Shown: positions 1 to 6,983 of the stretch, piece after piece
How the letters are laid out: the number at the start of each line of letters is the position of its first letter
Position numbering within the stretch: the stretch's first letter is position 1
From: an uncultured Collinsella sp.
Lineage (GTDB): Bacteria; Actinomycetota; Coriobacteriia; Coriobacteriales; Coriobacteriaceae
DNA length: 10,825 bases
NCBI GenBank assembly: GCA_900547345.1
Contig: URGG01000067.1
Span: 1-10,825 of the forward strand
Direction: 5' to 3'
Program-made: the position numbers and the translations under genes
Notes under the pieces: model-generated
The model's input: the letters and a program-made list of their open reading frames with translations, nothing else
Databases searched by the model: none
Told to the model about the DNA's origin: nothing

Positions 1-32
1 CGCTGAATCAGGCGCCCGGCCGGGGGTGGGCG

Positions 33-39
33 CCCCCCC
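33..39. repeat. C7 homopolymer just before the activase start
   Basis: Seven C residues lie seven bases before the GTG at 46. Reading frame 2 is open from the window edge and would encode AESGARPGVGAPPP before the stop TAG at 44-46. One extra C in the run would join that frame directly to the activase frame. The run may therefore hide a frameshift or a sequencing error that conceals the true N-terminus, or may be an unremarkable GC-rich stretch. The window ends too soon to decide. Confidence 0.5.
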
Positions 40-45
40 GCCGTA

Positions 46-3000
46 GTGGAGGCCGCGCAGAAGGCCGCGACCGCTGCTGCCGAGAAAGTTGCCGAGGCAG
101 TTGCCGATGCCAAGAACGCGGCAGGGGAGACGTCCGTCGCCACCGAGCCCGCCGCCACCGAGCCCGCAGTCGCCACCGCCGCCCAGGCCCCCGAAGGCGC
201 AATCTTCAACCCCGAGGCCGCCCACGGCAACCTGCACCTGGGCATCGACGTGGGCTCCACCACCGTTAAACTTGCCGTGCTCAACGACGACAACCAGATC
301 GTCTACGCCAAGTACCAGCGCCACCACACCGACGTCCGTGCCTGCGCCCGCGACCTGTTTGAGGGTGCTGCGACCGTGCTTCCGACGGCCCAGATGACCT
401 GCTCCATCACCGGCTCGGGCGGCCTGCTGCTGTCCCAATGGCTCGACCTGGAGTTTGTCCAAGAGGTCATCGCCAGCAAACGCGCCGTCGAGACTCTCAT
501 TCCGGCCACCGATGTCGCCATCGAGCTGGGCGGCGAGGACGCCAAGATCATCTACTTCGACAACGGCATCGAGCAGCGCATGAACGGTACCTGCGCCGGC
601 GGTACGGGCGCGTTCATCGACCAGATGGCAACCCTGCTGCACACCGACGCCAGCGGCCTCAACGAGCTCGCGGCCAACGCCACCACGATCTATCCCATCG
701 CCAGCCGCTGCGGCGTCTTTGCCAAGACTGACGTGCAGCCGCTGCTCAACGAAGGCGCCCGCCCCGAGGACGTCGCCGCTTCCATCTTCCAGGCCGTCGT
801 GACCCAGACCATCTCGGGCCTGGCGTGCGGCCGTCCCATCCGCGGCAACGTCGCCTTCCTGGGCGGCCCGCTGCAGTATCTCTCTGAGCTGCGCCACCGC
901 TTCTACCTCACGCTCAACCTGGACGAGGAGCACCGTATCGTGCCCCAAAACGCTCACCTGTTCGTGGCGAGCGGCGCCGCCATGGCGCACGAGTCCAACA
1001 AGCTCAGCACGTTCCCGCAGCTCATCGAGGCTATCGATGCCCTGGGTGACACCCAAGGTGCCGAGGTCGAGCGCCTGGATCCGCTCTTTGCCACCGACGA
1101 GGACTTCGCCGAGTTCAAAACCCGCCACGACCAGGAAGTCGTCCCCAAGGGCAAGCTCGAAGGCTACACCGGCCGCGTGTTCATCGGCATCGACGCCGGT
1201 TCCACCACCATGAAGGCCGCGCTCGTGGGCGAGGACGGTCAGCTGCTGCACACCTGGTACGGCAACAACAACGGCGACATCCTGGGCACGGCCAAGGTCA
1301 TCATGGCCGATTTCTACAACCACATTCCTGCCGGCTGTACCATCGGCCACGTGACCACCACGGGCTACGGTGAGGCGCTTCTCATTGAGGCCCTCAAGGC
1401 CGATTCCGGCGAGATCGAGACCGTCGCGCACCTGCGCGGCGCCAAGGCGTTCCTGCCCGGCGTCGAGTTCATTTTGGACATTGGCGGACAGGACATGAAG
1501 TGCCTGCGCGTCAAGGACGGCGTCATTGAGCACATCATGCTCAACGAGGCCTGCTCGTCGGGTTGCGGTAGCTTTATCGAGAGCTTCGCCGTCTCTATGA
1601 ACATGGACGTGCGCGCGTTCGCCGACGCGGCCATCCATGCCAAGGCCCCGGTCGACCTGGGCAGCCGCTGCACGGTCTTTATGAACTCGCGCGTCAAGCA
1701 GGCGCAAAAGGAAGGCGCCACGGTGGGCGACATCGCGGCCGGCCTGTCCTATTCCGTCATCAAGAATGCCCTGTTCAAGGTCATTAAGCTGCGCGATCCC
1801 AAGGAGATCGGCAGCCAGGTAATCGTTCAGGGCGGCACCTTTATGTCCGATGCCACGCTGCGCGCGTTTGAGCAGCTTACCGGCGTTCATGCCGTGCGTC
1901 CCGACATCGCCGGCTGCATGGGCGCCTATGGCGCTGCCTTGCTCGCCCGCGATCGCGCTGGCGCCGACGGCACTTCGACCATCCTTTCTGCCGAGGACAT
2001 CGCACACCTCACCGTGACGCAAAAGCATGTCCGCTGCGGCCGTTGCTCCAACAACTGCCAGCTCACCGTCAACGACTTTGGCGGCGGCAGGCGCTTCATT
2101 ACCGGCAACCGCTGCGAGAAGGGCGCCGGCCACAAAAAGCAGAAGACCGAGGCCCCCAACCTCTTCAAAAAGAAAAACGAGCTGCTCTTTAACCGCGAGG
2201 CGCTGAGTCCCGACGAGGCCCCGCGCGGCACCGTCGGCATCCCGCGCGCACTCAACATGTACGAGAACTACCCCTTCTGGCACGCGTTCTTTACGCGCCT
2301 GGGCTTTAGCGTGCAGCTGTCCGACCAGTCGAGCAAAAAGACCTACCAGGCGGGCATCGAGTCCATGCCGTCCGAGAGCGTGTGCTATCCGGCCAAGATG
2401 AGCCACGGCCACGTGATGAACCTCATCGACCGTGACGTCGACTTTATCTGGATGCCGTGCGTGCGCTGGGAGCGCAAGGAGGATCCGACCGCCGGTAACT
2501 GCTACAACTGCCCCATCGTCATGAGCTACCCCACGGCGCTGGCGCTCAACATCGACGAGATTCGCGAGCAGAACATCGAGTTCCTGTATCCGTTTGTGCC
2601 CTATCACGACAAGACCGAGCTCAAGCGCCGCTTGTATCAGGTGCTCGCCGTCGACCGTGTGGCCGATGCTGAGGCCGGTCGCGGTCGCGTGCGTGGACCC
2701 AAGATCACGCGCTCCGAGGTCGATGCCGCCGTCAACGCTGCCTTTGAGGCCGATGCGCGCTTCCACGAGGATATCCAGACCATGGGCGAGGAGGCTCTTA
2801 AGTGGGTCGAGGACCACGGCGGCCACGGCATCGTACTCGCCGGCCGCCCCTACCATAACGACCCCGAGATCAACCACGCCCTGCCCGAGCTTATCTCGAG
2901 CTTTGGCTTTGCGGTCTTTACCGAGGATTCGCTTGCGCACCTGGTGAAGCCCGAGCGTCCCATCCGCGTCGTCGACCAGTGGATGTACCACAGCCGCCTG

Positions 3001-4761
3001 TACGCCGTCGCCCGTTTTGTGACGATGCGCAACGACCTGGACCTGATCCAGCTCAACTCTTTCGGCTGCGGCCTGGACGCTCTGACCACCGACCAGGTGC
3101 AGGAGATCCTGGAGGCCAGCGGCAAGATCTACACCGTGCTCAAGATCGACGAGGTATCCAACCTGGGCGCCGCGCGCATTCGCATCCGCTCGCTCATGGC
3201 CGCGCTTAAGGACCAGGAGGCCGAGCGCCTGGCAGAGGCCACGGCCGCGGGCGAGACCTACGAGCAGGGCGACGCCGCGCCGGTGGCGCCTTCCACGGAT
3301 GCCCCCGCGTTCGCGAGTCGCAAGTACACGTTTGAGGCGCAGCGTGAGAGCGCATCGACCGCGTGGCCCAAGGTTCCCTTTACCGAGCAGATGCGCGAGG
3401 AGGGCTATACCATCCTGTGCCCGCAGATGGCGCCGATCCACTTTGACCTGGTCAAAGAGGTGTTCCGCGGTGCCGGCTACAACTTGGAGCTTCTGCCCTC
3501 GACCGATCACGACGCCGTCGAGGCCGGTCTGCGCTATGTGAACAATGACATTTGCTACCCGTCGATTCTGGTAACGGGCCAGATCATGGAGGCCATCGAG
3601 AGCGGCCGGTACGACCTGTCCAAGACGGCCGTGGTTATCAGCCAGACCGGCGGCGGCTGCCGTGCCACCAACTACATCGCACTCATCCGCAAGGCCCTGC
3701 GTGAGAGCGGCCACCCCGAGATCCCGGTGATCTCGCTTTCGGCCGTGGCGCTCGGCGAGGACAACCCCGGCTTTAAGATTACGCCGGCGCTGCTTAAGCA
3801 GGCAGTCTACGCGGTGCTCTTTGGCGACGTGATGATGCAGATGCTCTACCGCTGCCGTCCGTACGAGGCCACGCCCGGTGCCGCCAACGCGCTCTACGAG
3901 GAGTACATGGCGCGTGCCCGCAAGCTGGCGCCTAAGTTCAACCGCCACAACTACACCAAGCTGTGCCGCGAGGCCATCCGCGCGTTCGACACCATGCCGC
4001 TCGTGGGCGAGGGCACCAAGCCGCGCGTGGGCGTGGTCGGTGAGATCTTGGTCAAGTTCCACCCTACGGCCAACAACCACGTGGTCGACGTTATCGAGCG
4101 CGAGGGCTGCGAGGCCGTGGTGCCGGGCCTGCTCGACTTCTTCCTGTACTCCATGAGCAACGCCGAGCTGCAGAAGGATGAGCTGGGTAGCTCTGCTACC
4201 ACGCGCGCTGGTATGCAGGCGCTCATCAAGCTCGTGGACTGGATGCGTACGCCGGTGGAGGAGATGCTCGAAAAGTCCCGCCGCTTTGAGGCGCCCGAGC
4301 GCATCGGCACCATGGCCGACAAGGCCCGCACGGTGCTTTCGGTGTGCAACAACATGGGCGAGGGCTGGCTGCTCACGGCCGAGATGCTCGACCTGATCGA
4401 TCACGGTGCGCCCAACATCATCTGCACGCAGCCCTTCGCGTGCCTGCCCAACCACGTGGTGGGCAAGGCCGTGATCAAGGAGCTGCGCCGTCAGCACCCC
4501 GAGAGCAATATCGTCGCGGTGGACTACGACCCCGGTGCGTCTGAGGTCAACCAGCTCAACCGTATTAAGCTCATGATTAGCGTGGCCAAGGAGAACATGC
4601 GCGCCGGTAAGGGCTTTAAGCTCGAGAAGGTGGCGCCGCTCGCGATGGACGAGGTCACCGGCCAGATGCGTGCCCATGACGGCTGCGTGAGCTGCGGCTC
4701 GGTCGATGAGAGCGCCGTGGCGTCGGTCGCTGAGCGCCTGGGACGCGGCATTAAGAAGTAG
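46..4761 (+). CDS. Fused 2-hydroxyacyl-CoA dehydratase activase / dehydratase-like protein (two BcrAD/BadFG ATPase domains plus DUF2229 and HgdB-like regions)
   Basis: This is a cytoplasmic ATP-driven electron-transfer protein of the 2-hydroxyglutaryl-CoA dehydratase activator class; the physiological substrate of such giant fusions is not established. Residues 1-60 are an Ala/Glu/Pro-rich extension. ATPase domain 1 begins with GIDVGSTTVK (66-75) and has the cluster-type cysteines C183 (NGTCAGGTG) and C222 (SRCGVF). ATPase domain 2 begins with GIDAGSTTMK (381-390) and has C503, C507 (ACSSGCGSF) and C542 (SRCTVF). A CxxCxxxC plus C cluster follows at C664, C667, C671 and C690. From about 729 comes a DUF2229-like region (GIPRALNMYENYPFW) with C780, C805, C819 and C822. 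The C-terminal dehydratase-like part has C1170, C1205, C1460 and C1466 and ends near a CVSC pair (C1547, C1550). The start is uncertain: GTG at 46 is the only start codon after the in-frame TGA at 4-6, there is no ribosome binding site, and a C7 run lies just before it. An upstream frame ends TAG at 44-46, overlapping the GTG. The family assignment is firm; the start and substrate are not. Confidence 0.93.
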   Translation: MEAAQKAATAAAEKVAEAVADAKNAAGETSVATEPAATEPAVATAAQAPEGAIFNPEAAHGNLHLGIDVGSTTVKLAVLNDDNQIVYAKYQRHHTDVRACARDLFEGAATVLPTAQMTCSITGSGGLLLSQWLDLEFVQEVIASKRAVETLIPATDVAIELGGEDAKIIYFDNGIEQRMNGTCAGGTGAFIDQMATLLHTDASGLNELAANATTIYPIASRCGVFAKTDVQPLLNEGARPEDVAASIFQAVVTQTISGLACGRPIRGNVAFLGGPLQYLSELRHRFYLTLNLDEEHRIVPQNAHLFVASGAAMAHESNKLSTFPQLIEAIDALGDTQGAEVERLDPLFATDEDFAEFKTRHDQEVVPKGKLEGYTGRVFIGIDAGSTTMKAALVGEDGQLLHTWYGNNNGDILGTAKVIMADFYNHIPAGCTIGHVTTTGYGEALLIEALKADSGEIETVAHLRGAKAFLPGVEFILDIGGQDMKCLRVKDGVIEHIMLNEACSSGCGSFIESFAVSMNMDVRAFADAAIHAKAPVDLGSRCTVFMNSRVKQAQKEGATVGDIAAGLSYSVIKNALFKVIKLRDPKEIGSQVIVQGGTFMSDATLRAFEQLTGVHAVRPDIAGCMGAYGAALLARDRAGADGTSTILSAEDIAHLTVTQKHVRCGRCSNNCQLTVNDFGGGRRFITGNRCEKGAGHKKQKTEAPNLFKKKNELLFNREALSPDEAPRGTVGIPRALNMYENYPFWHAFFTRLGFSVQLSDQSSKKTYQAGIESMPSESVCYPAKMSHGHVMNLIDRDVDFIWMPCVRWERKEDPTAGNCYNCPIVMSYPTALALNIDEIREQNIEFLYPFVPYHDKTELKRRLYQVLAVDRVADAEAGRGRVRGPKITRSEVDAAVNAAFEADARFHEDIQTMGEEALKWVEDHGGHGIVLAGRPYHNDPEINHALPELISSFGFAVFTEDSLAHLVKPERPIRVVDQWMYHSRLYAVARFVTMRNDLDLIQLNSFGCGLDALTTDQVQEILEASGKIYTVLKIDEVSNLGAARIRIRSLMAALKDQEAERLAEATAAGETYEQGDAAPVAPSTDAPAFASRKYTFEAQRESASTAWPKVPFTEQMREEGYTILCPQMAPIHFDLVKEVFRGAGYNLELLPSTDHDAVEAGLRYVNNDICYPSILVTGQIMEAIESGRYDLSKTAVVISQTGGGCRATNYIALIRKALRESGHPEIPVISLSAVALGEDNPGFKITPALLKQAVYAVLFGDVMMQMLYRCRPYEATPGAANALYEEYMARARKLAPKFNRHNYTKLCREAIRAFDTMPLVGEGTKPRVGVVGEILVKFHPTANNHVVDVIEREGCEAVVPGLLDFFLYSMSNAELQKDELGSSATTRAGMQALIKLVDWMRTPVEEMLEKSRRFEAPERIGTMADKARTVLSVCNNMGEGWLLTAEMLDLIDHGAPNIICTQPFACLPNHVVGKAVIKELRRQHPESNIVAVDYDPGASEVNQLNRIKLMISVAKENMRAGKGFKLEKVAPLAMDEVTGQMRAHDGCVSCGSVDESAVASVAERLGRGIKK

Positions 4762-4789
4762 ACGGCCCGCTTTGGGCTAGATGTGAAGC

Positions 4790-4826
4790 AAACGGGTGGT
4801 AGCCGTACCGGTTACCACCCGTTTTT
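4790..4826 (+). terminator. Intrinsic terminator of the activase gene
   Basis: A 12-bp perfect stem pairs 4790-4801 (AAACGGGTGGTA) with 4813-4824. It extends inward by a G-T wobble and two C-G pairs, closing on a 5-base loop at 4805-4809. The 3' arm runs into five T at 4822-4826. It begins 28 bases after the activase stop codon, so it ends that transcript and separates it from the downstream region. A small GCCC/GGGC hairpin at 4765-4777 precedes it. Confidence 0.93.
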
Positions 4827-4846
4827 GCTGGACATATGTTGCGCAA

Positions 4847-5067
4847 ATGACCTTGCTACAGCCTTCCGTGGGCTTGCCCGATTTCTGGGCCGGTTCGGGC
4901 TTTGAGGACAAGTTACTGCAGGCCCAAGGCGATTTTTCGCTCAACGCAGGCCAGCACAGTGTGACCTATCTGCCAAACGACGAGACGACCGCTACGGTCT
5001 ACCCATCGCCACCTACGAGATGGAAGCCGAGAAGTACATCTACCGCGTGTACAAGTACGAGCTGTAG
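4847..5067 (+). pseudogene. Frameshifted 3' remnant of an unrecognised gene
   Basis: From ATG 4847 one frame reads as ordinary protein (TLLQPSVGLPDFWAGSGFED through YLPND, to about 4982). It then turns into Ser/Thr/Arg-rich shadow sequence. The next frame picks up at about 4983 with DDRYGLPIATYEMEAEKY and runs to a stop at 5065-5067. The switch falls in a GACGAGACGAC stretch; removing two bases (or adding one) restores a single frame. There is no convincing ribosome binding site before 4847, and the sequence starts just after the upstream terminator, so it is probably also truncated at the 5' end. I do not recognise the family. A sequencing error at 4979-4990 would make this a short intact ORF of about 73 residues instead. 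Confidence 0.5.
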
Positions 5068-5088
5068 CGCTGCGCTTAGGTTTGACCA

Positions 5089-5151
5089 ATGGAGTATGAA
5101 AACACGCCGTTCGCCGTTCCCCCCCCCGGGGTGGGCAGCCATATGGTTTGA
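5089..5151 (+). CDS. Possible 20-codon ORF carrying the C9 run (uORF or severed gene start)
   Basis: ATG 5089 opens MEYENTPFAVPPPGVGSHMV and stops at TGA 5149-5151. An AGGT at 5078-5081 gives a plausible but weak ribosome binding site seven bases upstream. The three-proline codon block is the C9 run at 5119-5127. With one C more, the frame would continue to a TGA at 5277-5279, past the start of the next gene. With one C fewer, it would stop at TAG 5165-5167. The Pro-rich start resembles the N-termini of many actinobacterial membrane proteins, so this may be the cut-off 5' end of a decayed gene rather than a functional peptide. Chance occurrence is also possible. Confidence 0.3.
   Translation: MEYENTPFAVPPPGVGSHMV
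5119..5127. repeat. C9 homopolymer (C9G4) upstream of the small membrane-protein gene
   Basis: Nine C residues are followed by four G (5128-5131), about 130 bases before the gene at 5258 and inside the short ORF starting at 5089. Runs this long are prone to slipped-strand mispairing and also to sequencing error. The three frames downstream end at 5151, 5167 and 5279, so a change in tract length would change how far ribosomes travel toward the downstream gene. Confidence 0.7.
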
Positions 5152-5169
5152 TGTTAGAAACATATAGTT

Positions 5170-5189
5170 GTCGCCAGCCTGCTGGCGAC
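5170..5189 (+). other. Perfect 8-bp hairpin in the 5' leader of the 5258 gene
   Basis: GTCGCCAG (5170-5177) pairs exactly with CTGGCGAC (5182-5189) around a CCTG loop. No T run follows, so it is not a standard terminator. It lies 15 bases before a strong ribosome binding site (GGAGGT, 5205-5210). TATAGT at 5163-5168 resembles a -10 box but has no good -35, which would place the hairpin at the very 5' end of the mRNA. Possible roles are mRNA stabilisation or a protein-binding site; neither is shown. Confidence 0.5.
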
Positions 5190-5204
5190 GTTCCCCCTAA
5201 TATC

Positions 5205-5210
5205 GGAGGT
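5205..5210 (+). promoter_or_regulatory. Strong ribosome binding site for the 12-codon leader ORF
   Basis: GGAGGT sits seven bases before ATG 5218. It is the best Shine-Dalgarno sequence in the region, yet it serves the 12-codon ORF rather than the 149-codon gene at 5258, which has only GGTTGGG before it. This is the main reason to take the leader ORF seriously. Confidence 0.7.
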
Positions 5211-5217
5211 TCCAGGT

Positions 5218-5256
5218 ATGTTTCACGCTCCGTTAAACAACTATCGGTTGGGCTAA
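5218..5256 (+). CDS. 12-residue leader peptide, coupled to the downstream gene
   Basis: ATG 5218 encodes MFHAPLNNYRLG and stops at TAA 5254-5256, leaving one base (C) before ATG 5258 of the next gene. Strong initiation followed by a stop touching the next start is the usual arrangement for translational coupling, in which terminating ribosomes re-initiate on a gene with a weak site of its own. The peptide has no run of one amino acid of the kind seen in classical attenuation leaders. It could instead be what is left of an older N-terminus after a frameshift. No homologue can be judged at this length. Confidence 0.45.
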   Translation: MFHAPLNNYRLG

Positions 5257-5257
5257 C

Positions 5258-5707
5258 ATGGGTCGCCGTGCTATTTTGATAACCCTTGCAGTGGTCTGCT
5301 TGGCTGTGCTCCTGGGCGTTACAGGGCTGTTTGCTATAAGCCGAGAAACGTCCTATATGCGGGAATGCGCTTCCGAAGGGTTTGCCATTGACGGTTACTA
5401 TCGGGACGACAAGACGAGTCTGGAAACCCTGGCCTTTCTTGAAGAGGATAACCATCGGTGGCAACTGGTCGACAAAGACGGCAGCTGCGTTGACGGGCAG
5501 TTTAAGCGTACGGACGATCCCAATATCCTGGTATTAAAGAAGGAAAACGGCGAAGAATTCGGCACGGTTCACGTTGCATATATATCGCGCCGACGCAATC
5601 AAGGGCAGATTTACCTAATTAGAAATACTAAGGTGACCCGATTTTATCTTGTGAGCACCGATCCGGCGTTTACGGTGGAGTCTGGCGATGTCGATGCGGA
5701 CGTCTGA
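5258..5707 (+). CDS. Small membrane-anchored protein of unknown function (149 aa)
   Basis: I do not recognise the family. Residues 1-4 are MGRR, followed by one hydrophobic segment (about 5-27), then an approximately 120-residue soluble part that the positive N-terminus suggests is extracytoplasmic. There is no lipobox: AVVC at 11-14 lacks the small residue needed before Cys. The soluble part contains C37 and C77, which could form a disulfide. It has alternating short strands with turns (GYYRDD, WQLVDKDGSCVDGQF, ILVLKKENGEEFGTV, QIYLIRN), suggesting a small all-beta domain. ATG 5258 is the first start after an in-frame TAA at 5231-5233. Its own ribosome binding site is poor, so translation probably depends on the leader ORF ending one base upstream. 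The gene is less GC-rich than the activase or the wall protein, which hints at a different origin. It ends 26 bases before a terminator. Confidence 0.75.
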   Translation: MGRRAILITLAVVCLAVLLGVTGLFAISRETSYMRECASEGFAIDGYYRDDKTSLETLAFLEEDNHRWQLVDKDGSCVDGQFKRTDDPNILVLKKENGEEFGTVHVAYISRRRNQGQIYLIRNTKVTRFYLVSTDPAFTVESGDVDADV

Positions 5708-5733
5708 TTCACGGCAATAAAACAGCGAGCGGG

Positions 5734-5762
5734 GCGCGGACGTGAACTACGTCCCGCTTTTT
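5734..5762. terminator. Terminator between convergent genes, probably bidirectional
   Basis: GGACGT (5738-5743) pairs with ACGTCC (5749-5754) around the loop GAACT. The stem continues as GCG/CGC past a bulged C at 5737 and is followed by five T at 5758-5762. Read on the minus strand, the same stem is preceded by AAAAA and followed a few bases later by TTTTATT (from 5722 downward). It could therefore also end the DUF389 transcript arriving from the right. Plus-strand use is well supported; minus-strand use is an inference. Confidence 0.82.
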
Positions 5763-5834
5763 GCATGTGCCTGCGTCGCGTCTGAGCCTCGCCGCGACTT
5801 GCGCCTGTGCGCGGGAGCCATCCCATGCTCCGCA

Positions 5835-6974
5835 TTACTCCACATCAAACTCCACACGATCGAGTTCGGGCACATTGAGGTTGATGAGCTTGCGGGCGAC
5901 GTGACGGTCGTGTGCCCCAAGCGCCTCGCTTGTCGTCACGTGGGCGACAACCTCGCGCTCGACGATGCCCTCTTCCTCGCCCTCGGTAGCCGAGGTCTCG
6001 ACGGCGACGGTGTAATCTTTAAAGCCCGGCAGCACCGCCGCAAGCTCGCGCGTGGTTTCGGTGACGCCGTAGCCGTCCTGCACGCCGGCCTGCGCCGAGC
6101 CAATGGAGCCTGCGGTCATAACGATGCAGGGGATGGCAAAGATGACCGTTCCCACGATGATGCGGCGGCGCACTTTGCGTGACAGCTCGTTGACCTCGGC
6201 GTTTTCCTCGGCGGTCACAATACCGTCGCCGTTCAGGTCGCGCTTGAGCGGCACGCGCAAAAGAAGCAGCACGACTTCGGCCGCGAGTGCGATAAAGACT
6301 ACGTTGATGCTAAACTCGTAGAGCGCCGAGAGGAACAGTGACCCGCTTGCGATGGCGATGCCGTAACCCGCCGCGCACAGGGGCGGCATGAGCGCGGTCG
6401 CCACGGCTACGCCGGCAATGAGCGTCGAAGGCTCCTGCTCGCGCGAGTTGCCCAGCCCGCCCGCAAAGCCGCCCGCGAGCGCGACGGCAAGGTCCCATAT
6501 GGTGGGTGTCGAGTTGTCGATGATGGCGGCCGTGGTGGTGCCAAGGGGCGAGAGCTTAAAATACAGCGTGGACGTGACCAGGCAAAAGACCATCTGCAGT
6601 GCGAGGCTGGCAATGGCCTCGACGGTGATCTCACGGTCGAGCGTGGCAATGCCGTATGCCATGGCAAGAACCGAGCCCATGAGCGGGCAGATGAGCATGG
6701 CGCCCACGATGGCGATGTCCGAGTCGATATCGAGGCCGATGCTCGCGATGAGCATGGCGATGATGAGGATGCATAGGTGGGAGCCGGTCAGGCGTGCCCC
6801 GTTTACAAAGCGCTTGCGGATTACGTGGTAGGGCGCGCGACCCTCGCGAATGTTGAATGCGCGCTTTAGGAAGCGGGTGGCGTTCTCCATGGCCTCGCTA
6901 TGAGCAGGGCGGATGCCGTGGCGCCGGTGATGGCGTTCGCGTAGTCGCTTGATCTGTTGTTTGTCGAGTTCCAT
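5835..6974 (-). CDS. DUF389 family integral membrane protein with an EF-hand loop
   Basis: This 379-residue cytoplasmic-membrane protein belongs to the DUF389 (TIGR00341-like) family, whose biochemical role is not established. It has a basic N-terminus (about 1-63) and then hydrophobic segments near 66-82, 86-110, 118-142, 161-175, 184-210, 213-240 and 272-292. The LIASIGLDIDSDIAIVGAML stretch (75-94) continuing into ICPLMG is the family hallmark. The C-terminal domain (about 293-379) is soluble. Residues 246-257 (DLNGDGIVTAEE) match the canonical EF-hand loop and lie between the last two helices. The start is ATG 6974 because GAGGTGG (6977-6983) is well placed before it; the longer frame from 7100 begins with Arg/Pro-rich sequence lacking a ribosome binding site. 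A TAGAGT at 7021-7026 (minus strand) is a possible -10 box without a clear -35. The gene converges on the 5258 gene and diverges from the wall-protein gene. Confidence 0.92.
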   Translation of the reverse strand: MELDKQQIKRLRERHHRRHGIRPAHSEAMENATRFLKRAFNIREGRAPYHVIRKRFVNGARLTGSHLCILIIAMLIASIGLDIDSDIAIVGAMLICPLMGSVLAMAYGIATLDREITVEAIASLALQMVFCLVTSTLYFKLSPLGTTTAAIIDNSTPTIWDLAVALAGGFAGGLGNSREQEPSTLIAGVAVATALMPPLCAAGYGIAIASGSLFLSALYEFSINVVFIALAAEVVLLLLRVPLKRDLNGDGIVTAEENAEVNELSRKVRRRIIVGTVIFAIPCIVMTAGSIGSAQAGVQDGYGVTETTRELAAVLPGFKDYTVAVETSATEGEEEGIVEREVVAHVTTSEALGAHDRHVARKLINLNVPELDRVEFDVE

Positions 6975-6976
6975 GT

Positions 6977-6983
6977 CCACCTC
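6977..6983 (-). promoter_or_regulatory. Ribosome binding site fixing the DUF389 start
   Basis: On the minus strand GAGGTGG precedes ATG 6974, with five bases between GAGG and the start codon. It decides between this ATG and the 42-codon-longer frame that opens at 7100. Confidence 0.8.

Noticed and set aside
5170..5189. Perfect hairpin as an intrinsic terminator
   Set aside because: It is followed by GTTCCCCCT rather than a T run, so termination without a factor is unlikely.
5297..5299. Lipoprotein reading of the 149-residue protein (Cys14 in the hydrophobic segment)
   Set aside because: The residues before Cys are AVV, without the small residue required at -1, so a plain membrane anchor or signal segment fits better.
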